A stretch of 64,000 nucleotides of DNA from Phymatolithon calcareum (lineage: Eukaryota; Rhodophyta; Florideophyceae; Hapalidiales): positions 1,674,001 through 1,738,000 of the forward strand of contig OZ345368.1 in assembly GCA_977006965.1 (NCBI GenBank), read 5' to 3'. A program made the position numbers and the translations under genes. Numbering within the stretch: position 1 is the first letter of the stretch; every line of letters starts with the position of its first letter. The notes below the pieces were generated by a model that ran no database searches, was not told the origin of the DNA, and saw only the letters and a program-made list of their open reading frames with translations. Positions 50,411 through 61,100 of this stretch are shown in pieces.

Positions 50411-52104
50411 TCTTTATACATCTATGGTCCCGATAGTGATACACGGGCCACGGCATTGCATTGGACTGCACTTACCGTAGTAGTCTTGGAGTTTGTCTCG
50501 CTCCAAAACGCCAGGTCGGCATGAGATTCTATCCGCCCACGAGCTTCTAACGCCCTGTGCAATTTGCTATGAGAAAGATGGAATACAAACTTGAGCTCAC
50601 CCTCGTTGTCAGCGAGAGAATCATCGAGCTCTACCGCCTCTCTAGCAGCACTTCCGTTCAGAACCGCATCCCCACTTTTTCCTGAATCCCTCGGTCTGGA
50701 GAAAATTCTTCATCGTCTTGTGATTGCCACCTCGATGCGTTGTCATTAACACGTTTCCCCAGAAGTGTCCATGGGCGCCATCCGCGCGCTAAGAGGCGAT
50801 TGTCCGGGCCTGTGCATTCTTTGAACCGTTCCTTGGATATTCATATCGCTCTCTGTCCCCTACGGTTACAATAGCACGCGTGGGCACTGCGTGGGAGACT
50901 CAAATCTCACAAGTTTCATCCAGAGCATTTCCAGAAATAAAGTACTGGAAACGAATAACTGTGACAAATTGAGGTACGTCTACAATTTGGCAAGTTCGCG
51001 GAACTAGCGTACGCGTCCTCCTTCGTTAAGGTGGACGAAAAACAAAACTGCTGGCGATGTCGCACACTGTGTCGAGGAGGTACCTCGCTGTGAGCTGCCT
51101 TTATTTTGAAGTGGAGGGTTGACACCATCACATGTAACCTATCCTACAACCGCCAAGCAATTCAGCTCCCCAGAGATAGTGGGCGTGCGACGAGCTATTG
51201 ACTTGATATCCACACGTGCAAATGCGCGTGAGTTTGTAACACCCCAAAAGTAATAATCTCTTTGTTAGCGTGCACGAGCGGTTCAATAAAAGCAAATGTG
51301 GCGAGTATTAGTTCGTGCGCAGATAGCGACGCAGCAACGTTCTCGCTCGCCAAGAAATAGAAACTGGATCTATGCCCATATATTGTAACATATTTCAAGT
51401 CAAAACACGCACGACTGTGCCAATGGTTATATTCGCCGACACCGATGTCTTGTCCGTTCATAGACGACATGTCACGAAGCGAATGGCTCGTCGCTTCTTT
51501 TGATGCACCACATAAGCGAGCACGACTGTGCAGGGCCTCATATAACTGGACGAGTGGATTTGTCTGACTACTCTGGAAATTCGGTGGCCAGTCAGGGAGG
51601 GTCACTTATTTTCAGCCGAAGGTCAGTCAGAAGTGCGGACCTGATATACCTGGATTGCAAATTATTCCAAGCTTCAAGGTAGCCGCGAGAAATCATAGGT
51701 TTCAAAATGCTGAGAACGGCAAAATTCGAAAGAACTTATGTATTTCGAGGAACCACTTGGAGCACCCAAGAGATGCAATATGCAACGAACGGCATCGCCA
51801 CGTTGGAAAATAGTTAACCATTAGGTGACACTAAGAAGCACATTTAAAGAACCAGTCAGCCGAAACGCTTCGATCAAACTTGAATATTATGGAAGGAGAC
51901 CGCCTTGAATCTGTGCCATCTCACTGGCAATCTGAAAATGCAGTGTATGTCTCTTGTTGTCGAACAAGACAGTGGCTTGCAATGCGAGCTCGGTCAATGG
52001 CGGAACAAGAAGGCTAAGAAAGACACTGACAGCACAAGACTTAGGGGAGATCCTATAGAGCGGGTGACCACCCGCAAGTGTCAGCTCGTAATAACGGACA
52101 GACC
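50411..52104. other. Gene-poor stretch
   Basis: No firm gene. A 136-codon minus frame at 51605-51195 is unrecognised. Sequence near 51860 (AACCAGTCAGCCGAAACGCT) echoes 31750 (AACCAGTCAAAGGAAACGCT), pointing to shared retroelement ends. Confidence 0.35.
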
Positions 52105-52420
52105 CGACAGTCGAAATAATCACAGGATGGGAGGCCCGTGAGATAGCCAAGTTGGGTTACTGACTCGCACGTGCGTATCGCGGTAGCCGTTAGACCAGAC
52201 AGTGATAGAGAAACATCGCAGGAGGGGAGGCCCGTGAGATCGCCAAGTTGGGTCACTGACTCGCACTTGCGTATCGCGGTAGCCGTTAGACCTAACAGTG
52301 ATAGACCTGACATTACAGGAGGGGAGGCCCGTGAGATCGCCAAGTTGGGTCACTGACTTGCACGTGCGTATCACGGTAGCCGTTAGACCTGCCGGTGACA
52401 GAATAGTGTCGGTATTCGTG
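52105..52420. repeat. Minisatellite, about three 96-97-bp units
   Basis: GAGGCCCGTG starts at 52131, 52227 and 52324, giving periods of 96 and 97 bp. Each unit carries CCAAGTTGGGT(C/T)ACTGACT, CGTATC(G/A)CGGTAGCCGTTAG and a variable linker. Isolated monomer pieces occur at 42340-42400 and 43205-43250. Confidence 0.9.
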
Positions 52421-52580
52421 ATGTGCGCTATGCAACCCCCAGCCAGTAGGTTGAGAATTCGATAGCTTATAAGGCACCGCTCATCGCAGCGAGTAAAGGA
52501 TCGCATCTCAAGCAAGCCACAATTGGCGAAAGCGAGTGCCCACTATCTTGCCGACCCTGAGAGTGCAACAAATCGAGGAT
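52420..52580 (+). repeat. Dispersed repeat, inverted copy of 40158-40320
   Basis: Directly follows the minisatellite; see the entry at 40158. The fixed association of monomers with this segment suggests one composite repeat unit. Confidence 0.75.
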
Positions 52581-53093
52581 GAAAAGGAAGATCCGTGTAA
52601 TTCGGCAAGAGAAATGTCAGCTGTTATTCAGTCCTTCGAGGCCCTTCGCACACATACACCTTGCGCTTCACTCCACCTGCGGAATATATCTGCTGGTATC
52701 TGCAAAAGTGTTGTTACTGTAATATTCTTAATAGCTTCACCGTCTGAAGAATATACGGGCAAAGCTTCCTCAAGTGCTGACTAGCTTTTACAAGCTCAGG
52801 TTCCTTTTTTGGTCTTCTTGTAATGGCCTCTTGTTTCCCTGGTTGGTCACATCTTAGCCTCTTGCTTTGCGACAATGTCAAAGGAACGCAACGCGTCAGA
52901 TATGAGCGCGAAGAAAAAAGGGTGATAGCCTAAGAAGTCATACAGGACCTTTTGCAATTCAGTATAGCTCTCATCGGGCACATGCAAAAAGAAGAAGGTC
53001 AACTCTGAAGTCAAGAAGTAAAAGCACGAAACGGTGAGCAGTATATAAGAAGATCTACAGGTGGCCATGGATGGTGTTCAAACACGAGTCAAC

Positions 53094-53124
53094 AGCTGGA
53101 ACCCATACGGTATGGGTTCCAGCT
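53094..53124. repeat. Perfect hairpin, 15-bp arms with a single-base centre
   Basis: AGCTGGAACCCATAC, one G, then the exact reverse complement. Confidence 0.95.
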
Positions 53125-55779
53125 CTATGGGCCATACCTTTGTATTCGAATGACTATGCTGCTGTTAAAAACAAAGCTCCATTTCAAATAGAGCAGGTCA
53201 AAATAAGATTTTTTTCAAATTACAGCAGTCCTTTCTGTCCCTTGGCCTTCCTCGAAGAAATATGGGACATGGACATCTACGCACGTTGACTGCTTTTCTT
53301 ACCGGACATCAATAGTCCGCATCAACACAACTGTGCCTGTGGGGCGGACCGGCTATGGCCAGAATCTTGAACCCTTGAGGCGAGAGCGGCGACGGTAAAC
53401 AGGGAACGGCATAAGTTCGCTTCTTGTCGCCGCTAGCTTACAGCTGGAGGCTAAGTTGGTATTTTAAATGCAGCGTCTCTCCACAAAAGCGCACATCTCC
53501 GAGCACAGTGCAGGTGGAGATTGAACCTAGTCTCCCGCATTTTATTTTTCCATGCATTGGATCGCTAAGGACTCGGAGTTCTTCACATGAAGCTCCTTTA
53601 ATAGCCCCCATCACCCAGCTCCGCCATGGAACTCTCTCCAGCGTTCTTCGCTGAAGATTGTTTTTCACGTGTCCCTAACCTTCAAAGGGCGCCTGCGGGT
53701 TTGCCATCAATGTGTTATATCGCCATTCACAGATAAGAGAATAAGTACCAGTGTCTGCAAGATGGTAGACACGGCGAATGGCAGAGGGACGCTGTGATGG
53801 CAAGCACTGCTGCTTGGAAGTAAAGCACAGCGAGGCGCATGTTCGCCCAGGTGTGGATTGCGGGCGCCGCGACCACTCCGTGACGCAGACTCGCTAGATA
53901 CTTTTGACTGAAGATAATTTTGTGGACAGAAGGACCATTGGAGAGCGCCTGAAAATGATCTATGGCAGATATAGGCCCGCTATCACCCAGGCCTTCCGGA
54001 ACTGTTAAAAGAGGGACAGTCCATTACTTATGCTATTCGAGGGCATGCATCGGTGTAGCGTCAGGCTCCAAAGAACCCGACGCCACATGGGAGAGAAAAG
54101 CCCAAGAGAGGAGAGAGAAGAAGAGAGCGGGAGAGACAAGACAAAACAGGAGGAAAGAAAGACAAGCAAACAAAACCTCCAGGACAAACAGACAGATTAA
54201 GCGTGTAGACGTCGGCTCCGACTCCGCGTGGTCGAAGGGATTCACAGGCGTGACGCGTGCAGGATCCAAGCACTCGAGCCGAAGTCCAGAAACCGCCGGG
54301 ACAGGGACGACGTCATCCTCAGACGGCGACCTTGGCTTGGCCGTCGACCTTCGAACGAACGCACGAAAAAGGGAGAAGGGAACTTGAGCGCAGTTGTCTC
54401 CGTGCTGGCTTGCATGACGACGGTTGCGTCCAAGAAGGTTGGGAAGAGCTCCGACTCCGCGTAGTCGAAGGGACTGTCAGGCGAACATTGCGCGTGCTTG
54501 ATCCAAGCAATCGAGCCGAAATCCAGAACTCCCCCACCTTCCTTTACTCAGCGGAAGGAACAAACTAGCTTATATACTACAACCTACGCAAAAGACAGCG
54601 ATGCAGCGCATAGACACACGAGAGACACGTGCCCGTATGGCCCATTAGATCAACTACTACGAACAGCATGACTATCGCGATCTAAGTTGTGCGGCGTACA
54701 GTCGCGAGAGGAAAAAGCGACCGCCTTGGGACAGCGACATAACACGGGCGCGACAATCGGATGGCACTCCACAATAGGTACCCTCGCAGTGTGCTCAAGC
54801 AAGAACTTCCATCCAATATGGATTGACGAAGATTGCCACTTCAATGTTTCCAGGTGTGCGCTCTCCATCCCCGCCGATGTTCTTGTTCGAACGGCCTATT
54901 GGAATGTGAGTTGTCGTCCAGCTCTGTATTCGAGTGCGGGAAGAGCTCAGCAAAAGAATTTCTCTGTGCTACGCTGCGCATATCGTGTGGGGGACACCAT
55001 ATATGACGTCCCCCTCGACAGAGCTTTGTTGTTCAATCCAAATACGTGATGTACTTTGATTTGTTCTGCGCGCACCAAGTCCTTCAACAGCTGAGTTGTG
55101 GCGTTCAACAGAGCTGTCGGAATGAGGCCAGCTCCTCCAGTAAATGTTTTCTTCGCATCACGGCGTTGCATGCATGATGAAAGATCGATTAAAGAGTTGT
55201 AATTGCGGCCTCGCAATTTTTCAGATGGTTCTCAAGTTTAAACTTCTTCATTTCCCGCCATGCCATATTGTTCCAGAATTCCGTCCAATCCCACAGATAC
55301 CGAGCACCAGCATCTCCCATCTCAAATTGTTAGTGTGATGAGGGTCAGTCTCCTATGACAAGAATGACTTGTGTTCCAGAAGGGCTTGCAACGTCTCCAC
55401 AGGTGTCCACTGGAACGGTCCATGCATGACTTGAGGTCACGGAGCCCACGTGGTTGAGTAGAAATAGACTCCCGCCCCGCGGAAATCCAATGCCATTTCC
55501 GATAGCTTGTTTCTCGACTATGATTTTGTGTCGGAGCCACACTTTTTGTGCGAGGATCCGAATGGGTGTGAGATTCCTATATTTGCCCTGTATAATCCGG
55601 TGGAAAATGACAAAGATGGAATACAATTTTAAGAGACTTGCTCGAGCCCTACTGTAGCTGCAAGAGAATTTAGAATAAAAAAATGCTGGATGCATAGTCA
55701 ATGGAGAGGACTACTGTGCGAGATGCAGCCCTGTTAGTCATGTGAATAGCTGGGCCTCGGTAGCTGTGAACAGCTAATG

Positions 55780-55976
55780 ATGTTTTTTTATTGGAATTTT
55801 TTAAAGCCCCACAGTCATACGAATATACGGGGCAAGGCTTCCTCAGGTGCTACCCTCACTAGGGCGGCTGTACTCTTATGTCTGGTATTCTATCTGAGCC
55901 CCTAGCATGTACTCGGTTGTTTTTTATAGCTCTTCGTAGCCGTTTTTGAGGCGTCGCCTGTTCTTTCAGTACAGGT
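55780..55976 (+). repeat. Dispersed repeat C, second copy
   Basis: Direct copy of 47020-47200; slightly longer because of an insertion near the CTAGGGCGGC segment. Confidence 0.8.
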
Positions 55977-56104
55977 CTTCTTCATTCTGTATACTCTCGA
56001 TGATGTTTTTGCTGAAGAGCAAAATGTCATCTACAGTAGTGCCTTCTCAGTTGCCTCTGAGGTCTTGCGAGCTTCTAAAACTAAAGTTAACAAATATCCC
56101 CTCT

Positions 56105-56190
56105 CATACTAGTATGATGAGTACTTGCAGCTGCAAGTAACTCACTCTGAGCAGGGGATAGTAATATGATATATATTACTATCCCCTGCT
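56105..56190. repeat. Three consecutive palindromes (12, 18 and 41 bp)
   Basis: CATACTAGTATG (56105-56116), TACTTGCAG plus its exact complement (56122-56139), and an 18-bp arm AGCAGGGGATAGTAATAT (56150-56167) with its exact inverse at 56173-56190 around a 5-base loop. They are separated by only 5 and 10 bases and lie about 280 bp upstream of the SPC1 start codon. Confidence 0.95.
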
Positions 56191-56470
56191 CTGAGATATT
56201 TAAAACTTACTTCTGTAAGCACGGGGTGATGGAGCGCTTATTCGCTAACATTCTCGTAGATTACCCAATTGGGTGAAAACTCTGTTAGCAGAGCTCTATC
56301 ATAGATAATATCATAGATAACAGAACAGAACATATGCTGGCTATCAACTTTGGGTTGTGTATGCCACGTGTGTGCTGCTTCTCCGAGCCAACTCTTCAAC
56401 TTCATTCCAGCTAGTTCAAGGAAGAAGATCGCACGCAGCGTTCGTTTTCTAGCGAAGGCTCTCGACAAAA

Positions 56471-56818
56471 ATGGATCTCAAGGGACAGAGGCGCTGCGAA
56501 CGCATCTTCCTTTACATCATGTGGACTGCCACAGCAGTCTCCTTCTTGGCTGGCATTGTATTTGATGATGTGATGGCGATTTTCAAGTTATTCGGCGGTT
56601 GTCTAGCGCTGAGCGCAGTCGTACGTTCCCCGCCGCCCGCCGCTCTCTCCTACCGTCTAATCCCGTGAGTTAGCATCCTCTAACCTTCAATTCGCATCAT
56701 TGACTTGGCACAGATTTGCTTGCCCGACTGGCCTTTTTACAACAAGGACCCGATAAAGTTCGTGCCTGAGACCGACGCAACCGACAGCAGCAGCACATCC
56801 CAGCTCAAAACAGACTAG
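56471..56818 (+). CDS. SPC1: Signal peptidase complex subunit 1 (SPC12 family), two exons, 84 aa
   Basis: Exons 56471-56620 and 56714-56818; a 93-bp phase-0 intron (GTACGT at 56621, CACAG ending 56713). The spliced product MDLKGQRRCERIFLYIMWTA... then ICLPDWPFYNKDPIKFVP matches SPCS1: the (Y/L)KGQ(K/R) N-terminus, two membrane spans (about 13-30 and 35-52) and the conserved P-x-W-P-x-Y/F-x-x-x-P-(L/I)-K-(W/F)-x-P C-terminal block. It is a small endoplasmic-reticulum membrane subunit that assists signal peptide cleavage. Its stop codon lies only 20 bp from the stop of the convergent METTL1 gene, so their 3' UTRs must overlap. Confidence 0.92.
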
Positions 56819-56838
56819 GAAACTGTACTATTCACATA

Positions 56839-57747
56839 CTAAACTAAGCATCCGTCCTCTCTGGGTGGATTCGGTAATCGAACAAACGACGAGCACATCT
56901 TTCCCCTCGTACTCTTCTCAACTCTCTGCGCCTCATCCGTCAAATCACGCACAAACGGCGTGACAGCGTCCGCCTCATGCACAGCATCTTCCCGCCTCTG
57001 AAACAGCGGGTGTCTTTCAAATCGGTCCACCATCCACGTGAACAACTCCGGCACGTCCGTGACAACATACGCCACTCCGCCAATCTTCAAAACGTAAGCA
57101 TACTCCGCCAACAACTGATCACTCACTATACGCTGTCTGTTTTTCCGCCGCTTAAAGTGCGGATCGGGGTAGCAAAAGAACAGTTTTTCCAAACTGCCCC
57201 GCGCGAAATAGTACGGCAGAAACTTCATCGCGTTCGTGCGACAGAACTCCAGATTCCCATATTCGCCCGGATGCGCTTCCCGCAGCGTGCGCACACGCTC
57301 CTGGCAGTAGGCAGCGACGCGGTCACGAATCTCCAATCCTAGCATTCTCCGTTCCGGGAAGGCCGCGCTCAGCGCCGCCAGTAGACCGCCGTACCCGCAC
57401 CCAATGTCGCACCAGTGCGGCGCACCAGCCCCTCCGAACACACTGGACGCCGCATACGCGGCCGGTGACGTCGGTGGCACGAACGCCCCATCGTTCAGCG
57501 GGTTGGAATGGGCACGGGCACGGAAATCGCGCCGGCTGGTCACCCACTTGACGCGCGCCGCCGCGCCGAGAACCTCCAGTGCAATTCCTTCCGCGGTATC
57601 GCCCGAACTCTTTTCATTGTTCTTCGACTTCTCCTCTTCCGCGTTACCCGCGCCGACGACGCCCATCGCCGGCTGCAGCAACTTCCTTCTCAGACATGTC
57701 AGGGGAACGCAGATGCGGGCCCCGAAGTTGACGACGACACGTGTCAA
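56839..57747 (-). CDS. TRM8: tRNA (guanine-N7)-methyltransferase, METTL1/Trm8, 302 aa
   Basis: Makes m7G46 in tRNA with a WD-repeat partner (WDR4/Trm82). Motifs: RARAHSNPLND (76-86), SAM-binding DIGCGYGGLL (114-123), LGLEIR (136-141), RTNAMKFLPYYF (170-181), the active-site FCYPDPHFKRRKNRQRI (191-207), LLAEYAYVLKIGG (212-224) and VTDVPELFTWM. Residues 1-27 are not conserved and Met28 is an alternative start; the basic, hydrophobic N-terminus could be an organelle-targeting extension giving two forms. An Ala/Ser-rich loop (about 92-108) replaces the usual linker before motif I. Convergent with SPC1 and divergent from ARL1. Confidence 0.93.
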   Translation of the reverse strand: MTRVVVNFGARICVPLTCLRRKLLQPAMGVVGAGNAEEEKSKNNEKSSGDTAEGIALEVLGAAARVKWVTSRRDFRARAHSNPLNDGAFVPPTSPAAYAASSVFGGAGAPHWCDIGCGYGGLLAALSAAFPERRMLGLEIRDRVAAYCQERVRTLREAHPGEYGNLEFCRTNAMKFLPYYFARGSLEKLFFCYPDPHFKRRKNRQRIVSDQLLAEYAYVLKIGGVAYVVTDVPELFTWMVDRFERHPLFQRREDAVHEADAVTPFVRDLTDEAQRVEKSTRGKMCSSFVRLPNPPREDGCLV

Positions 57748-58020
57748 ACTCAGAACAATTGGTAGGTCGCGAATATTGCATGCAAGTCAAGTGCATGCAC
57801 TTGGCGCGCTCGACCGTGAGTCCACTCGCTGACAGTCTTATTGCCTTCGCAGTAACTTCGCAGCGTTAACGATAGCCGCGTCCGTCCGTTGAATTTCCGT
57901 TTCGCACCATATTCGCTGGTCCGCTATCCGCACGCGTGTGCGAAGACGCTTGGTGTGATACCGCGTGCCTGCGACCGCGCGAATAGAGCGAGTTTGGGGA
58001 CTGGACGAAGAAGCGCAAGC
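57748..58020. promoter_or_regulatory. Bidirectional promoter region between TRM8 and ARL1
   Basis: Only 273 bp separate the two start codons, which point away from each other, so promoter elements and leaders are shared or interleaved. No TATA box is obvious. Confidence 0.5.
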
Positions 58021-58938
58021 ATGGGGAACGCTTTCTCATGGCTCATATCGTCCCTATTCGGCGAGAAGGAAGTGCGCATTCTCATCCTTGGACTCGATAA
58101 CGGTACGCTGACCGGTTCATCCTGGGTTAATTCTGTCACATGTGCACATGACGGGTGCTGACAACCGCTTTTCAACCACGCGCACACTATACGAATACGA
58201 ATGATTTTTGCGCGGCGCGTATCGCTTGCGTTTTTCAATGCAGCTGGAAAAACTTCGATTTTGTACCGACTGAAGGAGGGCACCTTTCACTCCACTGTTC
58301 CGAGTAAGTTTGTGAGCGCCTCTGCAGCTGGAGAAATGTCTGGAGAATAGACGGATGGACGTATCCCGAAATACATGCTAACCGTATTGGACGCATTCGT
58401 TCATTTTTGTGAGCACCCGCGAGCAGCCATCGGCTTCAACGCAGAGCAAATTGGTACGTAATCATTGCGCTTGAGACAGTGCATGGTCAGCAATATTACT
58501 TTGCATCTTGTCTAACGTCGTTGGCCTTTGCAAATTTTTCTTCGTGTTTCTCGTCGCACAGAGGTCGGCAAACTAAAAGCGCAAGTATGGGATTTAGGCG
58601 GACAAGAAAGTATCCGCCCGTATTGGAGGTCGTACTATCAAACACAGGAGGCTGTCATTTTCGTGGTGGACAGCTGCGACAGCGACCGCATGGAAATTGC
58701 GAGACGTGAGCTGCTCAATATTGTCGAAGAGGAAGAACTGCGCACGGCGGTAGTGTGCGTCTTTGCAAACAAGCAGGACATGCCACAGGCGCTGTCTACG
58801 GCTGAAATCGCGGAGCTTTTGGGGCTTTCGTCCATAGTGGACAAGAAGTGGACTATTATTGCCACGTCGGCGTTGCGTGGCGAGGGACTCAAGGAGGGAT
58901 TTGAGTGGATTGCGGAGTCGATCAAAGATAAAAAGTAA
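58021..58938 (+). CDS. ARL1: ADP-ribosylation-factor-like GTPase ARL1, four exons, 181 aa
   Basis: Exons 58021-58102, 58244-58303, 58427-58453, 58562-58938; introns 141, 123 and 108 bp, all phase 1 and GT-AG. The third exon is only 27 nt and encodes the switch I core TIGFNAEQI. The spliced 181-residue protein equals the ARL1 length: Gly2 for myristoylation, LFGEKEVRILILGLDNAGKTS (P-loop), WDLGGQESIRPYWRSYY (switch II), FVVDSCDSDR, NKQDM and a TSAL motif for guanine recognition. EEEELR and the SIRPYW block are ARL1-like rather than ARF-like. ARL1 works at the trans-Golgi, recruiting GRIP-domain golgins. This is the most intron-rich gene here besides the CBM48 family. Confidence 0.95.
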
Positions 58939-59478
58939 CCATGTGATGCCTTTCTGTGCTCTTGTACATTGTGTATCTTGGAAGATGTTGCGCTAGGGGC
59001 TTAGAGTAAGTGAACCTGGGTTTGGTCGCTCTACTGACTGGTTGGCACGTGCGAATGCGAACGGCGAATCTTAATAATAAAAAGTATAAGGCAGTGACAA
59101 GTGCGTGTGGTACCTACTCATCGTATAGGCTCGTGCGACTGACTGTCGCTCCTTTTTTTCTGCCGCCTCAGGGGCTCGGCTCGGTGCACAAGGATTCTGA
59201 CCACTTTTTTATTCATTCGACCATGGATCGACGCTTCCAACGTTTTCCCTGCTACAGAGATGTTTTGTCAATTGTCGACCTTTACAAAGTTTCCACCATC
59301 GCTTTCATTCGCGGTTGCCTTGGCGACTTGTTAGCATTGTTCCCAATTTTATCTAAGCTCGACGGGAGACCCCTGCATGAAGTGCGTATCCATCGAGAAA
59401 ATCTATCAGCAATCTATCAGCAATCTATCAGCAATCTATCAGCTAATCAGCACATAAGTAGAATCGACCGACCGACCG
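58939..59478. other. Convergent intergenic region between ARL1 and PGDH; 11-bp tandem repeat
   Basis: No gene seen. ATCTATCAGCA is repeated four times at 59401-59444 (last unit with one change), just beyond the 3' end of the dehydrogenase gene. Confidence 0.6.
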
Positions 59479-60789
59479 TCAGTACAAAATCCTCGTCTTA
59501 ATGTTATGCTCCATCTTTCTGATCCCATCCTTAGTTTCCTGGCTCGCCTCCTTATCCACGTCAATAATAATGTAGCCAATACTTTGCGAAGTGCCCAAAA
59601 TCTGCACAAAAATATTGGATCCACTCTCTCCGACAATGCCGTTAATCGTACTAAGAACGCCAGGCACATTGCGATGCACGTTGAGAATTCTATGGCAACC
59701 AGGCATGTGTGACACATCCAAATTGGGGAAATTTACAGCACCGCTAGTGTTCCCCTGGTTCACAAACCTGGCCAGTGCCGTAGCCACCTCCAACCCAATA
59801 TTCTTCTGTGCTTCCAGTGTACTGCCTGCGATATGTGGCGTGAGAATCACATTTGTCAGCCCACACAAAGGGCTCTCAAAGCCCGGTCCATTCTTCCTGG
59901 GTTCCACGGGAAACACGTCTATCGCCGCGCCGGCCAAATGCCCCTCCTTCAGCGCGATAGATAGCGCTTCGAGGTCGACGACTGTTCCACGACTGGCATT
60001 CACGAGATATGCACCGCGCTTCATGGACATGATTTGCTTCTCTCCCATGAGATTATTCGTACTCTCCGCCTTGGGTACATGCAGCGAGACAAAATCAGAT
60101 ATTTTCAACAACTCCTCCATGGATGCACATGACCGACCATTACCCATTGGAAGTACTGGCACAACGTCGAAGTAACGAACATCCATACCAAGACCCTCTG
60201 CAAGTACCGAGAGCTGCGATCCAATGCGGCCGTACCCGATAATGCCGAGGACTTTACCGCGCAATTCTCCGCAACCCGCGGCACTCTTACTCCATATACC
60301 ATCGTGCAAATCACGGCTCTTGTCGCAGAGTTTTCGCGAGAGCGCTATGAGCTCGCAGAGAACTAGTTCGGCGACGGATCGAGTGTTACTGAACGGCGCG
60401 TTGAACACAGGGATGCCGAGTTCTTCCGCGTCGGAGAGGGAGACCTGATCGGTGCCGATGCAGAAACAACCTATGGCAAGAAGTCTGTTGGCGGCACGTA
60501 GTACGGCTTTTGAGATCTTGGTCTTGGAGCGAATGCCGAGAATGTGCACACCTTCAATGCGTTGCAGAAGCTCCTCCTCGGAGAGCGCTTTGGGGACAAT
60601 GTCGACTTGAAAGAACTCAGACTTGAAATAAGACACGGCGGATTCGTGCACATTCTCCAGGAGAAGAACGCGGATCTTGGACTTGGGGAAGGAGTACTTC
60701 CAGGACGGAAGTTCCTGCGAGATGTGCGGCGATGTTCGCACTGTCGCCGCCGGGCTGCGAGGGATGGGTGACGAAGACTGAAACGACAT
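59479..60789 (-). CDS. D-3-phosphoglycerate dehydrogenase (SerA type with ACT domain), 436 aa
   Basis: Catalyses the first step of phosphorylated serine synthesis, 3-phosphoglycerate to 3-phosphohydroxypyruvate, with NAD. ATG 60789 is used; the open frame upstream begins at TTG. After a ~38-residue Ser/Pro-rich leader: RVLLLENVHESAV, GIRSKTKI, GCFCIGTDQV, PVFNAPFSNTRSVAELV, the dinucleotide site GIIGYGRIGSQL (about 182-193), NASRGTVVD (catalytic Arg), DVFPVEP (catalytic Glu) and TPHIAGST (catalytic His), then a C-terminal ACT-type domain starting NVHRNVPGVLSTINGIV. It is the short type found in Escherichia coli and yeast (about 410-470 aa) rather than the longer plant plastid type. ACT usually mediates serine feedback. 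Confidence 0.95.
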   Translation of the reverse strand: MSFQSSSPIPRSPAATVRTSPHISQELPSWKYSFPKSKIRVLLLENVHESAVSYFKSEFFQVDIVPKALSEEELLQRIEGVHILGIRSKTKISKAVLRAANRLLAIGCFCIGTDQVSLSDAEELGIPVFNAPFSNTRSVAELVLCELIALSRKLCDKSRDLHDGIWSKSAAGCGELRGKVLGIIGYGRIGSQLSVLAEGLGMDVRYFDVVPVLPMGNGRSCASMEELLKISDFVSLHVPKAESTNNLMGEKQIMSMKRGAYLVNASRGTVVDLEALSIALKEGHLAGAAIDVFPVEPRKNGPGFESPLCGLTNVILTPHIAGSTLEAQKNIGLEVATALARFVNQGNTSGAVNFPNLDVSHMPGCHRILNVHRNVPGVLSTINGIVGESGSNIFVQILGTSQSIGYIIIDVDKEASQETKDGIRKMEHNIKTRILY

Positions 60790-61100
60790 TGTGCGCGAAT
60801 TCCACACGCTCAAGTGCGCGGTTGCTCAGACGCAGGGTGGGTGAATTGAGCGGACGGCGGACGCGACGGATCGGATCGGAAGATATAAATCAGATGCACA
60901 GCCTACTTTACATGCCACGAAGCAAATTCTAATGATTGCTCATTCCGCTCTCATCAGTCCTGCAACGTTAGCCCACCTGACTATGAATAGCCAATCATAC
61001 GCAGAATAATTTAAACGGCGACAGCCAGTCCGAATCTGCGCTGTGTTTCCACAATACCCTCCGCGCATTGAATTGGCACCCCTTCAGACCCTGTACAGCG
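60790..61100. other. Spacer upstream of the PGDH gene
   Basis: No gene seen. It holds the PGDH promoter on its left and the 3' flank of the NUMOD3 gene on its right, both on the minus strand. Confidence 0.45.

Larger units (their letters stand above)
52581..56104. other. Gene-poor stretch with low-complexity and repeat segments
   Basis: No firm gene. Contents: 31-bp hairpin (53094-53124), purine-rich tract (about 54088-54170), a direct repeat of ~80 bp at 54215-54290 and 54449-54530 (sharing CTCCGACTCCGCGT and GATCCAAGCA), and repeat C at 55780-55976. Frames at 53962-54387 and 54687-55049 are unrecognised. Confidence 0.35.

Noticed and set aside
51195-51605. 136-codon minus-strand frame as a gene
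   Set aside because: No recognisable motif, no promoter-like context, and it lies in repeat-derived DNA.
52105-52420. CRISPR-like array
   Set aside because: The whole ~96-bp unit is conserved between copies with no unique spacers; it is a minisatellite in a eukaryotic genome.
53962-54387. 141-codon Arg/Glu-rich frame as a gene
   Set aside because: Its composition follows from a purine-rich tract, and the region contains an ~80-bp direct repeat; no domain or promoter supports it.
54687-55216. Overlapping frames on both strands as a gene
   Set aside because: Neither strand shows a family signature, and both are of ordinary chance length.
59401-59444. CRISPR or regulatory array
   Set aside because: Four contiguous 11-bp units without spacers; a simple tandem repeat.
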